Source: Pseudoxanthomonas daejeonensis (lineage in GTDB: Bacteria; Pseudomonadota; Gammaproteobacteria; Xanthomonadales; Xanthomonadaceae). From it: 64,000 nucleotides of DNA. A program made the position numbers and the translations under genes. Shown in pieces: positions 39,289 to 49,629 of the stretch. The notes below the pieces were generated by a model. The model searched no databases and was not told where the DNA came from. It saw nothing but the letters and a program-made list of their open reading frames with translations. How positions within the stretch are numbered: position 1 is the first letter of the stretch; every line of letters starts with the position of its first letter. Location of the stretch: the NCBI RefSeq assembly GCF_010093205.1, contig NZ_PDWN01000002.1, positions 186,001 through 250,000 on the forward strand. The letters run 5' to 3'.

Positions 39289-39938
39289 AGCCCCGTGCGT
39301 TCCCCGCGCCGCTGCGCGTGCTGGCGTTGCTGCCGATCATGGCGATGCTCGCCGGCTGCTCGATCCTGGGCGGCAAGCCGCGCGACCCGGTCACGATCTA
39401 TTCGCCGCAGGCCGTCGCCCAGTCCGATCCGTCCTGGCCCCAGGTGGACTGGCAGCTGGCGATCGCCAAGCCCAGCGCCACACGCCTGATCGACAGCCCG
39501 CGCATCGCCGTGCGCCCGGTCCCGGGCGAGCTGCAGGTGTACCGCGGATCGTCCTGGGCGCAGCCGCCGACCGACATGATCGAAGCCGTCGTCCTGCGCG
39601 TGCTGGAAGACTCCGGCAAGATCGCCGGCGTCGGCCGGGTGGCCACGGGCATGCGCTCGGACTACCGGCTGGCGATGGACGTACGCCGCTTCGAATCGGA
39701 CTACCGCGGCGGCGCGCTGCCGGTCGCCACCATCGAGATCAGCGCGACCCTGCTCAACAACCGCGACCAGCGCATCGTCGCGCGCCGCACCTTCCTGCGC
39801 GAGGAAGCGGCGGCGACCAACGACGTGGCCACGGTCACCGACGCGTTCGGCCGGGCGCTGGCCGCTGTCTCCGGCGAAATCGCCGGCTGGACCCTGGCGC
39901 AGGGCCATGGCGACGCGCAGACGCACCCGACGCTGTAG
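39285..39938 (+). CDS. ABC-type transport auxiliary lipoprotein (PqiC-like)
   Basis: A 217-residue lipoprotein: signal sequence with lipobox LAGC (about residues 22-25), then an ABC_trans_aux domain (RPVPGELQVYRGSSWAQPP, then DYRLAMDVRRFESDY). PqiC and relatives are outer-membrane lipoproteins that dock MCE tubes. Its ATG at 39,285 overlaps the mlaD stop (ATGA), so the MCE tube and its lipoprotein are coupled. The operon ends here, before REP-like elements and the convergent alkB. Confidence 0.9.
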   Translation: MKPRAFPAPLRVLALLPIMAMLAGCSILGGKPRDPVTIYSPQAVAQSDPSWPQVDWQLAIAKPSATRLIDSPRIAVRPVPGELQVYRGSSWAQPPTDMIEAVVLRVLEDSGKIAGVGRVATGMRSDYRLAMDVRRFESDYRGGALPVATIEISATLLNNRDQRIVARRTFLREEAAATNDVATVTDAFGRALAAVSGEIAGWTLAQGHGDAQTHPTL

Positions 39939-39978
39939 CGCCGGCCTGCCGGGTCGGACGCCGCGCAACCGCACTTGC

Positions 39979-40012
39979 TGCAGGAGCGGACTCCCGTCCA
40001 AACAGCCGACGC
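39979..40012 (+). repeat. REP-like element, left arm of an inverted pair
   Basis: TGCAGGAGCGGACTCCCGTCC... matches the family head seen at 18,216. It lies between the lipoprotein gene and the convergent alkB and faces the reverse copy ending at 40,074. Confidence 0.6.
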
Positions 40013-40029
40013 AGTCGGCCCAGGCGGCC

Positions 40030-40076
40030 CGTCGCTTCAACGGCCTCGCGGTCGCAATGGCGCCTGCTCCTGCAAG
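40030..40076 (-). repeat. REP-like element, right arm, overlapping the alkB 3' end
   Basis: On the minus strand it reads TGCAGGAGCAGGCGCCATTG... then GACCGCGAGGCCGTTGAAGC, similar to the copy at 21,105. TGCAGGAGC at 39,979-39,987 and GCTCCTGCA at 40,066-40,074 are exact complements. It supplies the last dozen codons and stop of alkB. Confidence 0.65.
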
Positions 40077-40660
40077 GGCAGGACCTGGCGGAACGTGAGG
40101 TTGATCCGTTCGCCCACCGGGAGTGCGGTGCGGGGCAGCGCGTGCTTCCAGTGACGCTGCGTTTCGCCACCCATCAGCAGCAAGCTGCCCGGCTCCAGGT
40201 CCAGCGCCAGCCGCGACGCCGGATCACCGCGGTGGCGCATCAGGAAACGGCGGGTCGCACCGAGGCTGATCGATGCGATCAACGGCGCGGCTCCCAGTTC
40301 GCGCTCGTCGTCGCTGTGCCAGCCCATCGCGTCGAGGCCACTGCGGTAGCGATTGGCGAGGACGCTGTTGAACCGGTGGCCCAGGTCGCCCTCCAGGCGG
40401 TGGCGCAGCGCGGCCAGGGCTGGCGACCATGGCCGCGGCTCGAAGCGGCTGCCCGAATAGCGATAGGCGGCGTCGGCATCGCCTATCCAGCAGCTCAGCC
40501 GCGGCGAGGCCACTTCACGGCCGAACATCCGGATCCGGTGGACCTCCCAGGGCACGTCGCGCAACAGGCAGGACATGAGCGCAGCGGCGGCCTCCGGACC
40601 CAGCCAGCCACGCGCCAGCCTCACCTGCGCATCCGGAAGCCCGAAATCGATCCATTCCAT
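40037..40660 (-). CDS. alkB: AlkB-type Fe(II)/2-oxoglutarate DNA-repair dioxygenase
   Basis: A 207-residue dioxygenase of the AlkB/ALKBH2-like group. Iron ligands are H and D in MGWHSDDERELG (about 112-119) and a later histidine in HWKHALPRT; the 2-oxoglutarate-binding arginine is in RINLTFRQV. LILMGGETQ-type LLLMGGETQ precedes the second His. It removes methyl groups from N1-methyladenine and N3-methylcytosine oxidatively. The C-terminal tail (PLQEQAPLRPRGR) coincides with a REP-like element. It is convergent with the MCE operon. Confidence 0.92.
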   Translation of the reverse strand: MEWIDFGLPDAQVRLARGWLGPEAAAALMSCLLRDVPWEVHRIRMFGREVASPRLSCWIGDADAAYRYSGSRFEPRPWSPALAALRHRLEGDLGHRFNSVLANRYRSGLDAMGWHSDDERELGAAPLIASISLGATRRFLMRHRGDPASRLALDLEPGSLLLMGGETQRHWKHALPRTALPVGERINLTFRQVLPLQEQAPLRPRGR

Positions 40661-40758
40661 GGCCCCACGCTAGCAGCGCCGGCGGCGGGGCGCATTTGCC
40701 CCGCCCGCGCCGAACGCCGAAAATGTCCGGCAAGCCAGAACAGCCAGCGGAGCAGGGA

Positions 40759-42399
40759 ATGACGGAGCACGAAGCCAGCACGATTGCCGCCGACGCCGTC
40801 GAGCGCGACGTGATGGAGTACGACGTCGTCACCGTGGGTGCGGGCCCGGCCGGGCTGGCCTTCGCCATCCGCCTGAAGCAGCTGGACCCGGGCATCTCGG
40901 TCTGCGTGATCGAGAAGGCCAGCACCGTCGGCGCGCACATCCTGTCCGGCGCGGTGATCGAGCCCGGCCCGCTGGACGCTTTGCTGCCCGGCTGGCGCGA
41001 CAACCCGCCGCCGGTCTGCGTGGCGGCCGGCGAGGACGAGTTCTGGTTCCTGACCAGGGACGGCGGACGCAAGTCGCCGATCGTGCCACCGGGGATGCGC
41101 AACCATGGCAACTTCATCGTCAGCCTCGGCGCGATGTGCGCCTGGCTGGCGCCGCAGGCCGAAGCGCTGGGCGTGGAGATCTACGCCGGCTTCGCCGCCG
41201 CCGAAACGCTGCATGCCGACGACGGCACGGTGCTGGGCGTGCGCATCGGTGACATGGGCGTGGCCCGCGACGGCTCGCACAAGGCCGGCTACACCGCCGG
41301 TATCGACATCCACGCCAAGGTGACCGTGCTGGCCGAAGGCGCGCGCGGCCACCTGACCAAGCGCCTGGTCAAGCGCTTCGACCTTGATGCCGACAGCGAC
41401 CCGCAGAACTACTCGATCGGCATCAAGGAACTGTGGCAGGTGCCGGAAGGCCGGGTCGCGCCCGGCAAGATCGTGCACACCCTGGGCTGGCCGGCCGACA
41501 GCCACACCTATGGCGGCAGCTTCCTCTACCACCTGGACAACCACCAGGTCGCGCTGGGCTACGTCAGCGGGCTCGACTACCGCGATCCGGAATACAAGCC
41601 GTGGGAAGCCTTCCAGCAGTGGAAGAACCATCCGCTGATCAGGCCGCTGCTCGAAGGCGGCAGCATTCTCTCCGCCGGCGCCCGCGCGATCGTCACCGGT
41701 GGGTGGCAGTCGCTGCCGAAGGTGGAGATGCCGGGCGCGCTGCTGATCGGCGACACCGCCGGGCTGCTCAACGTGCCCAAGATCAAGGGCACCCACCAGG
41801 CGATCCGCAGCGGCATGCTCGCCGCCGAACACCTGGCTGGCAACGCGCTGGAGGCCAGCGGTTTCGACGCGAAGCTGCGCGCCTCCGACGCCATGGCCGA
41901 GCTGAAGCAGGTGCGCAACATCAAGCCCGGCTTCAAGAAGGGCCTGTGGTTCGGCCTGGCCAACGCCGCCTGGGAAACCGCGGTGGGCGGGCGTTCGCCC
42001 TGGACCCTGGAGGCCAAGGCCGACTGGTCCACGCTGGACAAGGTCGGCGAACACGAGCAGCCCAGGCGCGACTACGTCGAGCGCAGCCTGGCCCCGCGCG
42101 ACCGCCTGCAGGGCGTCTACTACGCCGCCACCGAGCACGACGAGGACCAGCCGGTGCACCTGAAGGTCGCCGACACCTCGATCTGCGTGGACCGCTGCAC
42201 CGCCGAGTACGCCAACCCCTGCACGCGTTTCTGCCCGGCCGGCGTCTACGAGATGGTCGAGGACGCGGCCGGCCGCCGCCTGCAGATCAACGCCGCCAAC
42301 TGCGTGCACTGCAAGACCTGCGACATCAAGGACCCGTACGAGATCATCACCTGGGTGACGCCGGAGGGTGGTGCGGGGCCGAACTACCAGAATCTGTGA
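40759..42399 (+). CDS. Electron transfer flavoprotein-ubiquinone oxidoreductase
   Basis: A 546-residue ETF-QO. FAD-binding GAGPAG (27-32), SGLDYRDPEYKPWEAFQQWK in the ubiquinone domain, GDTAGLLNVPKIKGTH, and the C-terminal [4Fe-4S] domain with cysteines in CTRFCPAGVY and CVHCKTCDIKDP. It passes electrons from ETF (here encoded at 53,279-54,975) to the quinone pool in the inner membrane. I start at the ATG 40,759, preceded by GGAG at 6-base spacing; upstream in-frame ATGs at 40,696 and 40,723 are possible. Its stop overlaps the start of the next gene (GTGA). Confidence 0.95.
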   Translation: MTEHEASTIAADAVERDVMEYDVVTVGAGPAGLAFAIRLKQLDPGISVCVIEKASTVGAHILSGAVIEPGPLDALLPGWRDNPPPVCVAAGEDEFWFLTRDGGRKSPIVPPGMRNHGNFIVSLGAMCAWLAPQAEALGVEIYAGFAAAETLHADDGTVLGVRIGDMGVARDGSHKAGYTAGIDIHAKVTVLAEGARGHLTKRLVKRFDLDADSDPQNYSIGIKELWQVPEGRVAPGKIVHTLGWPADSHTYGGSFLYHLDNHQVALGYVSGLDYRDPEYKPWEAFQQWKNHPLIRPLLEGGSILSAGARAIVTGGWQSLPKVEMPGALLIGDTAGLLNVPKIKGTHQAIRSGMLAAEHLAGNALEASGFDAKLRASDAMAELKQVRNIKPGFKKGLWFGLANAAWETAVGGRSPWTLEAKADWSTLDKVGEHEQPRRDYVERSLAPRDRLQGVYYAATEHDEDQPVHLKVADTSICVDRCTAEYANPCTRFCPAGVYEMVEDAAGRRLQINAANCVHCKTCDIKDPYEIITWVTPEGGAGPNYQNL

Positions 42400-43700
42400 A
42401 CCCGGCGAGACCAGCCCCGTTTGCTGCTTTGCTGGCATGGCGCTGGCGGATGCTGTTGCGCAGGTTGCGCGGGCTACGTCACAGCCTTGCCCTCCGCGGA
42501 CTGACTGGCACGCTGCTTCATGCAATCGATATCCAGGCTGGTCGCGACGCGACAACCAACGCCCCATCGACAGCGCAGATACCCCTTGGGAATGGGCCCG
42601 CTATCCTCGTGATCGACGCAGTCATGCCCGATCCCACGCGCGATTCCGGTTCGGTACGGATGTTCGGGATCCTGACTTTGTTGCGCGACATCGGATGGAA
42701 CGTGGTATTCGCCCCTGACAGCGGACGCTCGACCGCCAGCGAGCGGGACGCGCTGCAGCGGCAGGAAATCGAGGTGATCGGCATTCCCGGCTCCCCCTCG
42801 CTTCCCGGCTGGCTGGAAGACAACGGCAACAGGCTGGGCGCGACAATGCTGTGCCGGCACGACGTGGCAGCCATGCATTTCGACCTGGTCCGGGCATTGG
42901 CGCCGCGTGCACGCATCGCGTTCGATACGGTCGACCTGCACGGCTTGCGCGAAGAACGCACCGCCAGGGTCAGTGGCGACCGCGCCCTATTGCGAATTTC
43001 CCGGCGCTCCTGGAACGTCGAAAGGAAGCTGGCGTCCCGGAGCGAGGTGACTTTCGTGGTCAGCCCGGTCGAACAGGAACTGCTTCGGAAGGAAGTGCCC
43101 GGAGCCCGGGTCGAGCTGCTATCCAACATCCACGAGGTGGTAGGCCGCACCTCATCGTTCGCGCAAAGACACGGCATGCTGTTCGTCGGCGGCTTCGGCC
43201 ACCCACCGAACCGCGACGCCGCGCACTGGCTGGTCGAACGGATCCTGCCGTTGCTGCACGAGCAGGTCCCGGCAATGCCACTGCATCTGGTGGGAGCGAT
43301 CGGCGGCGAAGAGCGTCGACTTCTGGAGCGCGAGCATGTCCACGTCCACGGCCAGGTCGCCGACCTCACGCCGTTGATGGAGGCGTGCCTGGTCGCGGTG
43401 GCGCCGCTCCGCGCCGGCGCCGGCGTCAAGGGCAAGGTCAACAGCGCGATGAGCCATGGCCTGCCCGTCGTAGCCACCACCATAGCGGCCGAGGGCATGC
43501 ACCTGCTCGATGGCCACGACGTGCTCGTCGCCGACACAGCCGAACAGTTCGCTGCAGCCATCGCGCTTCTGTCGCGCGACCGCCTGCTGTGGGAAGGTCT
43601 TTCCCGCCACGGAATGGAAAACATCCAGCGCCATTTCTCGCGCGCGCAGGCACGCCGGGTTCTGGAATCTTCCTTCGGCGAGCCGTTCGCCCCTGTGTGA
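42396..43700 (+). CDS. GT4-family glycosyltransferase
   Basis: A 434-residue transferase of the group-1 type: ILVIDAVMPDPTRDSGSVRMF is the usual beginning of the second half in bacterial surface-glycan GT4 enzymes, SFAQRHGMLFVGGFGHPPN leads the C-terminal Rossmann domain, and GAGVKGKVNSAMSHGLPVVATTIAAEGMHL contains the E-like donor motif. It starts at a GTG (42,396) overlapping the ETF-QO stop; an ATG inside (MLLRRLRG) is an alternative. The coupling to an electron-transfer gene is unexpected. Donor and acceptor are unknown; surface polysaccharide synthesis is inferred from the window context. Confidence 0.8.
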   Translation: MNPARPAPFAALLAWRWRMLLRRLRGLRHSLALRGLTGTLLHAIDIQAGRDATTNAPSTAQIPLGNGPAILVIDAVMPDPTRDSGSVRMFGILTLLRDIGWNVVFAPDSGRSTASERDALQRQEIEVIGIPGSPSLPGWLEDNGNRLGATMLCRHDVAAMHFDLVRALAPRARIAFDTVDLHGLREERTARVSGDRALLRISRRSWNVERKLASRSEVTFVVSPVEQELLRKEVPGARVELLSNIHEVVGRTSSFAQRHGMLFVGGFGHPPNRDAAHWLVERILPLLHEQVPAMPLHLVGAIGGEERRLLEREHVHVHGQVADLTPLMEACLVAVAPLRAGAGVKGKVNSAMSHGLPVVATTIAAEGMHLLDGHDVLVADTAEQFAAAIALLSRDRLLWEGLSRHGMENIQRHFSRAQARRVLESSFGEPFAPV

Positions 43701-44206
43701 GCCCACAGGCCAGTATGCTGCCCTCTCATGGTCAGCGTGGGGTGTGCCGCAACGGATCGTTCCCGCAGCATCGTGCGCCCGGCCTGTCCGTATGGTGCCA
43801 AACGGCAGCAGGACGCCCAGGCCCATCTCCAAGGGCGGCAAGTTGATGCGGATCGCAGCTTCCGCCGCTCCGCGGAAGCAGGCAAACAGATACCAGCCCA
43901 GCCTTCCGGTTACCGGGGCGCGAATACACCAGCATCGGGTTTGAAGGTGTGCATGCCGAATGCTTCGGCCATGATCATCCGTTCGTGGAACACTCGGGGC
44001 GGCTCGACCGCGGGCGGCAATGCCGCCAGGCCAATCCTGAAATCGAGCCTCGGTTCATGCGCGTGGCGGCAAATCGCGCAGCTCGGCCCGGTAAGTCCGG
44101 GTGCATGTCCATCGGCTGGAACAAGCGAATCGAAGGCGATGCTGGACACACGACCAGGCCTGGAAGCCAACCCCATTTTCTCCCCCGATTCGTGTGCCTG
44201 CTTTGT
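43701..44206. other. 506-base region without a supported gene
   Basis: Between the GT4 gene and the CoA-transferase B gene. Short frames exist on both strands. On the minus strand 43,910-44,176 reads 88 residues including CAICRHAHEPRLDF and FHERMIMAEAFGMH, with no ribosome site and no family I recognise. A decayed gene is possible; I do not call one. Confidence 0.5.
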
Positions 44207-44835
<629 letters not shown>

Positions 44836-44836
<1 letters not shown>

Positions 44837-45546
44837 CACTTGTTCTCCTGGCGCACGGTGCGCTGTTCGATGCGCTTCTCGGGAGTCGGGTTGACCACGA
44901 TGCGGTCCACGTAGATGCCGGGCAGGTGCACCTGGTCCGGGTCGATCGTCCCGGTCTCGACCAGTTCCTCGACCTCGGCCACGCAGACCTTGCCGGCCAT
45001 CGCGCACGCCGGATTGAAGTTGCGCGCGGTCTTGCGGAACACCAGGTTGCCGGCCTTGTCGGCCTTCCAGGCCTTGACCAGCGACACGTCGGCGACCAGC
45101 GCGGTTTCCAGCACGTAATGCTTGCCGTTGAACTCGCGGGTCTCCTTGCCCTCGGCCACGACCGTGCCGTAGCCGGTGGCGGTGAAGAACGCCGGGATCC
45201 CCGCCCCGCCGGCGCGCAGGCGCTCGGCCAGGGTGCCCTGCGGGTTGAATTCCAGCTCCAGCTCGCCGCCCAGGTACTGGCGCTCGAACTCCTTGTTCTC
45301 GCCCACGTAGGACGAAATCATCTTGCGGATCTGCCGGGTCTCCAGCAGCTGGCCCAGGCCGAAGCCATCGACGCCGGCATTGTTGGAGATCGCCGTGAGC
45401 CCCTTCACGCCCGAATCGCGCAGCGCGGCGATCAGGGCCTCGGGGATGCCGCACAGGCCGAAACCGCCCACCGCCAGGGTCTGGCCGTCGGCGACCAGGT
45501 CGGCCAGCGCGGAATTCGCGTCCGGATGGAGTTTGGAAGCGGCCAT
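44836..45546 (-). CDS. scoA: 3-oxoacid CoA-transferase subunit A
   Basis: A 236-residue alpha subunit: [41 protein letters not shown], and [15 protein letters not shown] are the family landmarks. It forms a heterotetramer or dimer with subunit B. I start at the ATG 45,546 ([14 protein letters not shown]). It is divergent from xanA; the 159-base gap holds both promoters. Confidence 0.93.
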
Positions 45547-45705
45547 ACCTGCCCTCGTCTGGAAACCCAAGACCCGGATTCTAGCGGCGCATGCTGCGGC
45601 GCGACACGTACTTTCGGGCAATGGCTGACCTGGGACTGACCGCGGGGCGGGCGCCGGGCCCGGCGCAGCGACTAGAATCGATGTCCGTCCCCCGCGAGAA
45701 ACCCG

Positions 45706-47052
45706 ATGACCCTACCCGCCTTCAAGGCCTACGACATCCGCGGCCGCGTACCCGACGAGCTGGATGAAGAACTGGCCCGGAAGATCGGTGTGGCGCTGGC
45801 GGACCAGCTGGGGCCCGGCCCTGTGGTGCTGGGTCACGACATCCGTCTGAGCAGCCCGGGCCTGCAGGCCGCCCTGTCGCACGGCCTGCGCGGCAAGGGC
45901 CGTGAGGTGGTGGACATCGGCCTGTGCGGCACCGAGGAGGTGTATTTCCAGGTGGACCACCTAGGGGCCGCCGGCGGGGTGATGGTCACCGCCAGTCACA
46001 ACCCCATGGATTACAACGGCATGAAGCTGGTGAAGGAGCGGGCGCGCCCGATCTCCTCCGACACCGGCCTGTTTGCGATCTCCGATGCGGCGCAGGCCGA
46101 TGTCTCGCCCCCGGCGCCGTCCGCGGCGGACGAGCGCGCCCACCCCGACAAGAGCGCCTATATCGCCCACCTGCTTGGCTACGTGGACAGCTCCGCACTC
46201 AAGCCGCTGAAACTGGTGGTCAATGCCGGCAACGGCGGCGCCGGCACGATCGTGGACCTGCTCGCGCCACACCTGCCCTTCGAATTCGTCCGGGTGTTCC
46301 ACGAGCCGGACGGCAGCTTCCCCAACGGCATCCCGAATCCGCTGCTGCCGGGTAATCGTCAGGCCACGGCCGACGCGGTGCGCGCGCATGGCGCCGATTT
46401 CGGCATCGCCTGGGATGGCGACTTCGACCGCTGCTTCTTCTTCGACGAGCACGGCCAGTTCATCGAGGGCTATTACCTCGTGGGCCTGCTCGCCCAGGCG
46501 ATCCTGGCCAAGCAGCCGGGCGGCAAGATCGTGCACGATCCGCGCCTGGTCTGGAACACGGTCGAGCAGGTCGAGGAGGCCGGCGGCGTGCCGGTGCTGT
46601 GCAAGAGCGGGCACGCCTTCATCAAGGAGAAGATGCGCGCCGAAGATGCGGTCTATGGCGGCGAGATGAGCGCGCACCACTATTTCCGCGAGTTCGCCTA
46701 CGCCGATTCCGGCATGATCCCGTGGCTGCTGATCGCCAGCCTGGTTTCCAGCAGCGGCCGCAGCCTGGGCGACCTGGTCGAAGCACGCGTGCGCAAGTTC
46801 CCGTGCAGCGGCGAGATCAACTTCCGCGTCGCCGACGCGAAAGTCGCGGTAGCACGAGTCCTTGAGCACTATGCGCCGCTGTCGCCGACGCTGGACCACA
46901 CCGATGGACTCAGCGCGGATTTCGGCGCTTGGCGCTTCAACCTGCGCAGTTCCAATACCGAGCCGCTGCTGCGGCTGAACGTGGAGGCGCGCGGCGATGC
47001 AGCGCTGCTGCAAGCACGCACCGATGAGCTTTCTGGACTGATCCGATCCTGA
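45706..47052 (+). CDS. xanA: Phosphomannomutase/phosphoglucomutase
   Basis: A 448-residue alpha-D-phosphohexomutase: the active-site serine is in [13 protein letters not shown] (about 100-112), the metal loop is WDGDFDR (near 230), and the sugar loop GEMSAHHYF follows. The C-terminal phosphate loop is [15 protein letters not shown]. It interconverts mannose 6- and 1-phosphate (and glucose phosphates), feeding GDP-mannose for LPS and exopolysaccharide. The pair xanA-xanB is typical of Xanthomonadaceae. 22 bases separate it from xanB. Confidence 0.93.
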   Translation: MTLPAFKAYDIRGRVPDELDEELARKIGVALADQLGPGPVVLGHDIRLSSPGLQAALSHGLRGKGREVVDIGLCGTEEVYFQVDHLGAAGGVMVTASHNPMDYNGMKLVKERARPISSDTGLFAISDAAQADVSPPAPSAADERAHPDKSAYIAHLLGYVDSSALKPLKLVVNAGNGGAGTIVDLLAPHLPFEFVRVFHEPDGSFPNGIPNPLLPGNRQATADAVRAHGADFGIAWDGDFDRCFFFDEHGQFIEGYYLVGLLAQAILAKQPGGKIVHDPRLVWNTVEQVEEAGGVPVLCKSGHAFIKEKMRAEDAVYGGEMSAHHYFREFAYADSGMIPWLLIASLVSSSGRSLGDLVEARVRKFPCSGEINFRVADAKVAVARVLEHYAPLSPTLDHTDGLSADFGAWRFNLRSSNTEPLLRLNVEARGDAALLQARTDELSGLIRS

Positions 47053-47074
47053 CCCTGCCTGGGAACCGCTTTCG

Positions 47075-48478
47075 ATGAACGATCTCCTTCCCGTGATCCT
47101 GTCCGGCGGCTCCGGCACGCGTTTGTGGCCGCTGTCACGCGAGGCCTATCCGAAGCAGTTCCTGCCGCTGGCCGGCGAGTTGACCATGGTGCAGGCCACC
47201 TGGCGGCGGGTGGCCGCCATCGCCGGCCGGGCGCCGCTGGTGGTGGCCAACGAAGAGCATCGGTTCGTCGCCGCCGAGCAGCTGCAGCAGGTGGGCGCCA
47301 CGCCCGAAGCCATCCTGCTGGAGCCGGTCGGTCGCAACACCGCGCCGGCCATCGCGGTCGCCGCGCTCGAGGCAGCCCGCGAGGGCGGCGATGCCATACT
47401 GCTGGTACTGCCGTCGGACCATGTCGTCCGCGATGAAGCCGCCTTCCAGCGCGCCGTCCTGGCTGCCATGCCTGCCGCCACTGCCGGCAAGCTGGTCACT
47501 TTCGGCATCGTGCCCACCGGTCCGGAGACCGGGTACGGCTACATCAAGACGGCGGCCGGGCCGCAGGTGCGGCCGGTCGAGCGCTTTGTCGAGAAGCCCG
47601 ACCTGGCCACCGCGCAAGGCTATGTCGCCTCGGGCGAGTACTTCTGGAACAGCGGCATGTTCCTGTTCAAGGCCTCGCGTTACCTGGCCGAACTCCAGAA
47701 GTTCAACCCCGGGATCCTGGCTGCTGCCCGGCTCGCATGGGAGCAGGCCACGCGTGACCTGGACTTCGTGCGGCTCGACAAGGAAGCCTTCGCCGCCGTC
47801 CCTTCCGATTCCATCGACTATGCGGTCATGGAAAAGACCGCAGACGCGGTGCTCGTCCCCCTCGACGCCGGCTGGAGCGACGTCGGCTCGTGGACCGCGC
47901 TGCGCGACGTCTCGCCCCAGGATGCCAACGGCAACGCCCACCATGGCGACGTGATCGCGATCGACTGCCACGACACCTACGCCTATGGCGACCGCCTGAT
48001 CGCCCTGGTCGGCCTGGACGACGTCATCGTGGTCGAGACCCCCGACGCGGTACTGGTCGGCAAGGGCGAGCGGATGCAGGAGGTCAAGGAGGTCGTGGCC
48101 CGGATCAAGCGCGACAAGCGCTCCGAAGCGACCTGGCACCGCAAGGTCTATCGCCCGTGGGGCGCCTACGACTCCATCGACAACGGCGAGCGCTTCCAGG
48201 TCAAGCGGATCTCGGTCAAGCCCGGCGCCACGCTGAGCCTGCAGATGCACCACCACCGTGCCGAGCACTGGATCGTGGTCAGCGGCACCGCCGAGGTGAC
48301 CCGCGGCGAGGAGGTGATCCTGCTGACCGAGAACCAGAGCACCTACATCCCGCTGGGCGTGACCCACCGCCTGAAAAACCCCGGCAAGCTGCCGCTGGAG
48401 CTGATCGAGGTGCAGTCGGGCAGCTACCTGGGCGAGGACGATATCGTCCGCTTCGAGGACACGTACGGGCGGGCCTAG
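47075..48478 (+). CDS. xanB: Mannose-1-phosphate guanylyltransferase / mannose-6-phosphate isomerase
   Basis: A 467-residue bifunctional enzyme. The nucleotidyltransferase domain begins with [19 protein letters not shown] (about 10-28); FVEKPD and GMFLFKA follow. The C-terminal cupin (about 355-465) is the type II phosphomannose isomerase: [20 protein letters not shown], then [20 protein letters not shown]. It makes GDP-mannose from fructose 6-phosphate with XanA. The convergent galE starts its end 38 bases downstream. Confidence 0.96.
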   Translation: MNDLLPVILSGGSGTRLWPLSREAYPKQFLPLAGELTMVQATWRRVAAIAGRAPLVVANEEHRFVAAEQLQQVGATPEAILLEPVGRNTAPAIAVAALEAAREGGDAILLVLPSDHVVRDEAAFQRAVLAAMPAATAGKLVTFGIVPTGPETGYGYIKTAAGPQVRPVERFVEKPDLATAQGYVASGEYFWNSGMFLFKASRYLAELQKFNPGILAAARLAWEQATRDLDFVRLDKEAFAAVPSDSIDYAVMEKTADAVLVPLDAGWSDVGSWTALRDVSPQDANGNAHHGDVIAIDCHDTYAYGDRLIALVGLDDVIVVETPDAVLVGKGERMQEVKEVVARIKRDKRSEATWHRKVYRPWGAYDSIDNGERFQVKRISVKPGATLSLQMHHHRAEHWIVVSGTAEVTRGEEVILLTENQSTYIPLGVTHRLKNPGKLPLELIEVQSGSYLGEDDIVRFEDTYGRA

Positions 48479-48483
48479 TTGAC

Positions 48484-48500
48484 TGTAGGAGCGGATTATT
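48484..48500 (+). repeat. Truncated REP-like element
   Basis: TGTAGGAGCGGATTATT retains the GTAG head of the family in the gap between convergent xanB and galE, but no closing arm is visible. Confidence 0.45.
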
Positions 48501-48516
48501 GGGGACCCTGGTCCAT

Positions 48517-49491
48517 TCAGAATCGCTGGTCGCGGTGCCAGCGCCAGGCGCTTTCGATGATTGGCTCAAGCGTAGTCCAGGTCGGCCGCCAGCCCAGGAT
48601 TTCGCGCGCCTTACGACTGGAGGCCACGAGCGTGGCTGGATCGCCAGTGCGTCGCGGGGCCACCTCATAGACGATGTCCCGGCCGGCAACCTTGCCGGCG
48701 GCGGCGATCACTTCGCGCACTGAGAAGCCTTGACCATTTCCTAAGTTGAATGCGTGCGTCCCCGGATTCGTATCCATGTAGCCTATTGCCAACGCATGAG
48801 CTTGGGCCAGGTCCTGCACATGAACGTAATCGCGCACACAGGTACCATCGGGTGTGGGGTAATCGTCGCCAAATACCTTCAATGCCGGGCCAGTACCGAG
48901 TGCGGACTTGAGCACGTTCGGGATTAGGTGGGTCTCGCAGGCATGCGCCTCGCCGATTCCATGCTGCGGCAGCGCGCCAGCGGCATTGAAATAACGCAGC
49001 GCCACCGAGCGCAAGCCATACGCAACCGCAGCATCGGCGAGGATCTGCTCCACCATCAGTTTGGAGACTCCGTAAGGATTGATCGGCGCCTTCAGATGCT
49101 CCTCGTCGATCAGATCGCAGATCGGGCTACCGAACACCGCCGCGGTGGAGGAGAACACCAGCCGCTGCACCTCATGCCGGCGCATGGCCTCGAGCAGGTT
49201 GAGAGTGCCAGTAACGTTGTTGGCGTAATACGCATACGGCTCCTGCACCGACTCGCCGACCAACGAACGCGCACAAAAGTGCACCACCGCATCAAAGAAA
49301 CGACCGGCGAAAGCATGCTCCAGCGAAGCCGGATCCAGCAGATCGGCCTCCAAAAATTCGCCCCACTTCACCGCCGCGCGATGGCCGGTAGAAAGGTTGT
49401 CCAAGACCGTGACCGTGTCCCCTCGCTCAGCCAACCACTGCGCCATGTGGCTGCCGATGTAGCCCGCCCCACCGCACACTAGAACCTTCAT
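48517..49491 (-). CDS. galE: UDP-glucose 4-epimerase
   Basis: A 324-residue extended SDR: GGAGYIGSHMAQWL at residues 7-20 binds NAD, the catalytic triad includes SSTAAVFG and INPYGVSKLMVEQIL, and the C-terminal RPTWTTLEPI is present. It interconverts UDP-glucose and UDP-galactose (or the N-acetyl forms). It is on the same strand as rmlBACD but 138 bases downstream of rmlD, so a shared transcript is possible but not evident from overlap. Confidence 0.94.
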   Translation of the reverse strand: MKVLVCGGAGYIGSHMAQWLAERGDTVTVLDNLSTGHRAAVKWGEFLEADLLDPASLEHAFAGRFFDAVVHFCARSLVGESVQEPYAYYANNVTGTLNLLEAMRRHEVQRLVFSSTAAVFGSPICDLIDEEHLKAPINPYGVSKLMVEQILADAAVAYGLRSVALRYFNAAGALPQHGIGEAHACETHLIPNVLKSALGTGPALKVFGDDYPTPDGTCVRDYVHVQDLAQAHALAIGYMDTNPGTHAFNLGNGQGFSVREVIAAAGKVAGRDIVYEVAPRRTGDPATLVASSRKAREILGWRPTWTTLEPIIESAWRWHRDQRF

Positions 49492-49629
49492 CCGACGCCC
49501 CCCGCTGCCCCTTCTTTCTCATTGTAGCTTCCTTCAGGGGTGAGCCGCAGGCTTCGGAAGATTCAACACAACGGAAATCCACCGGAGCGACGCATCGGAA
49601 CATGGCGTCATGCTGACACCTGCGGGGCA

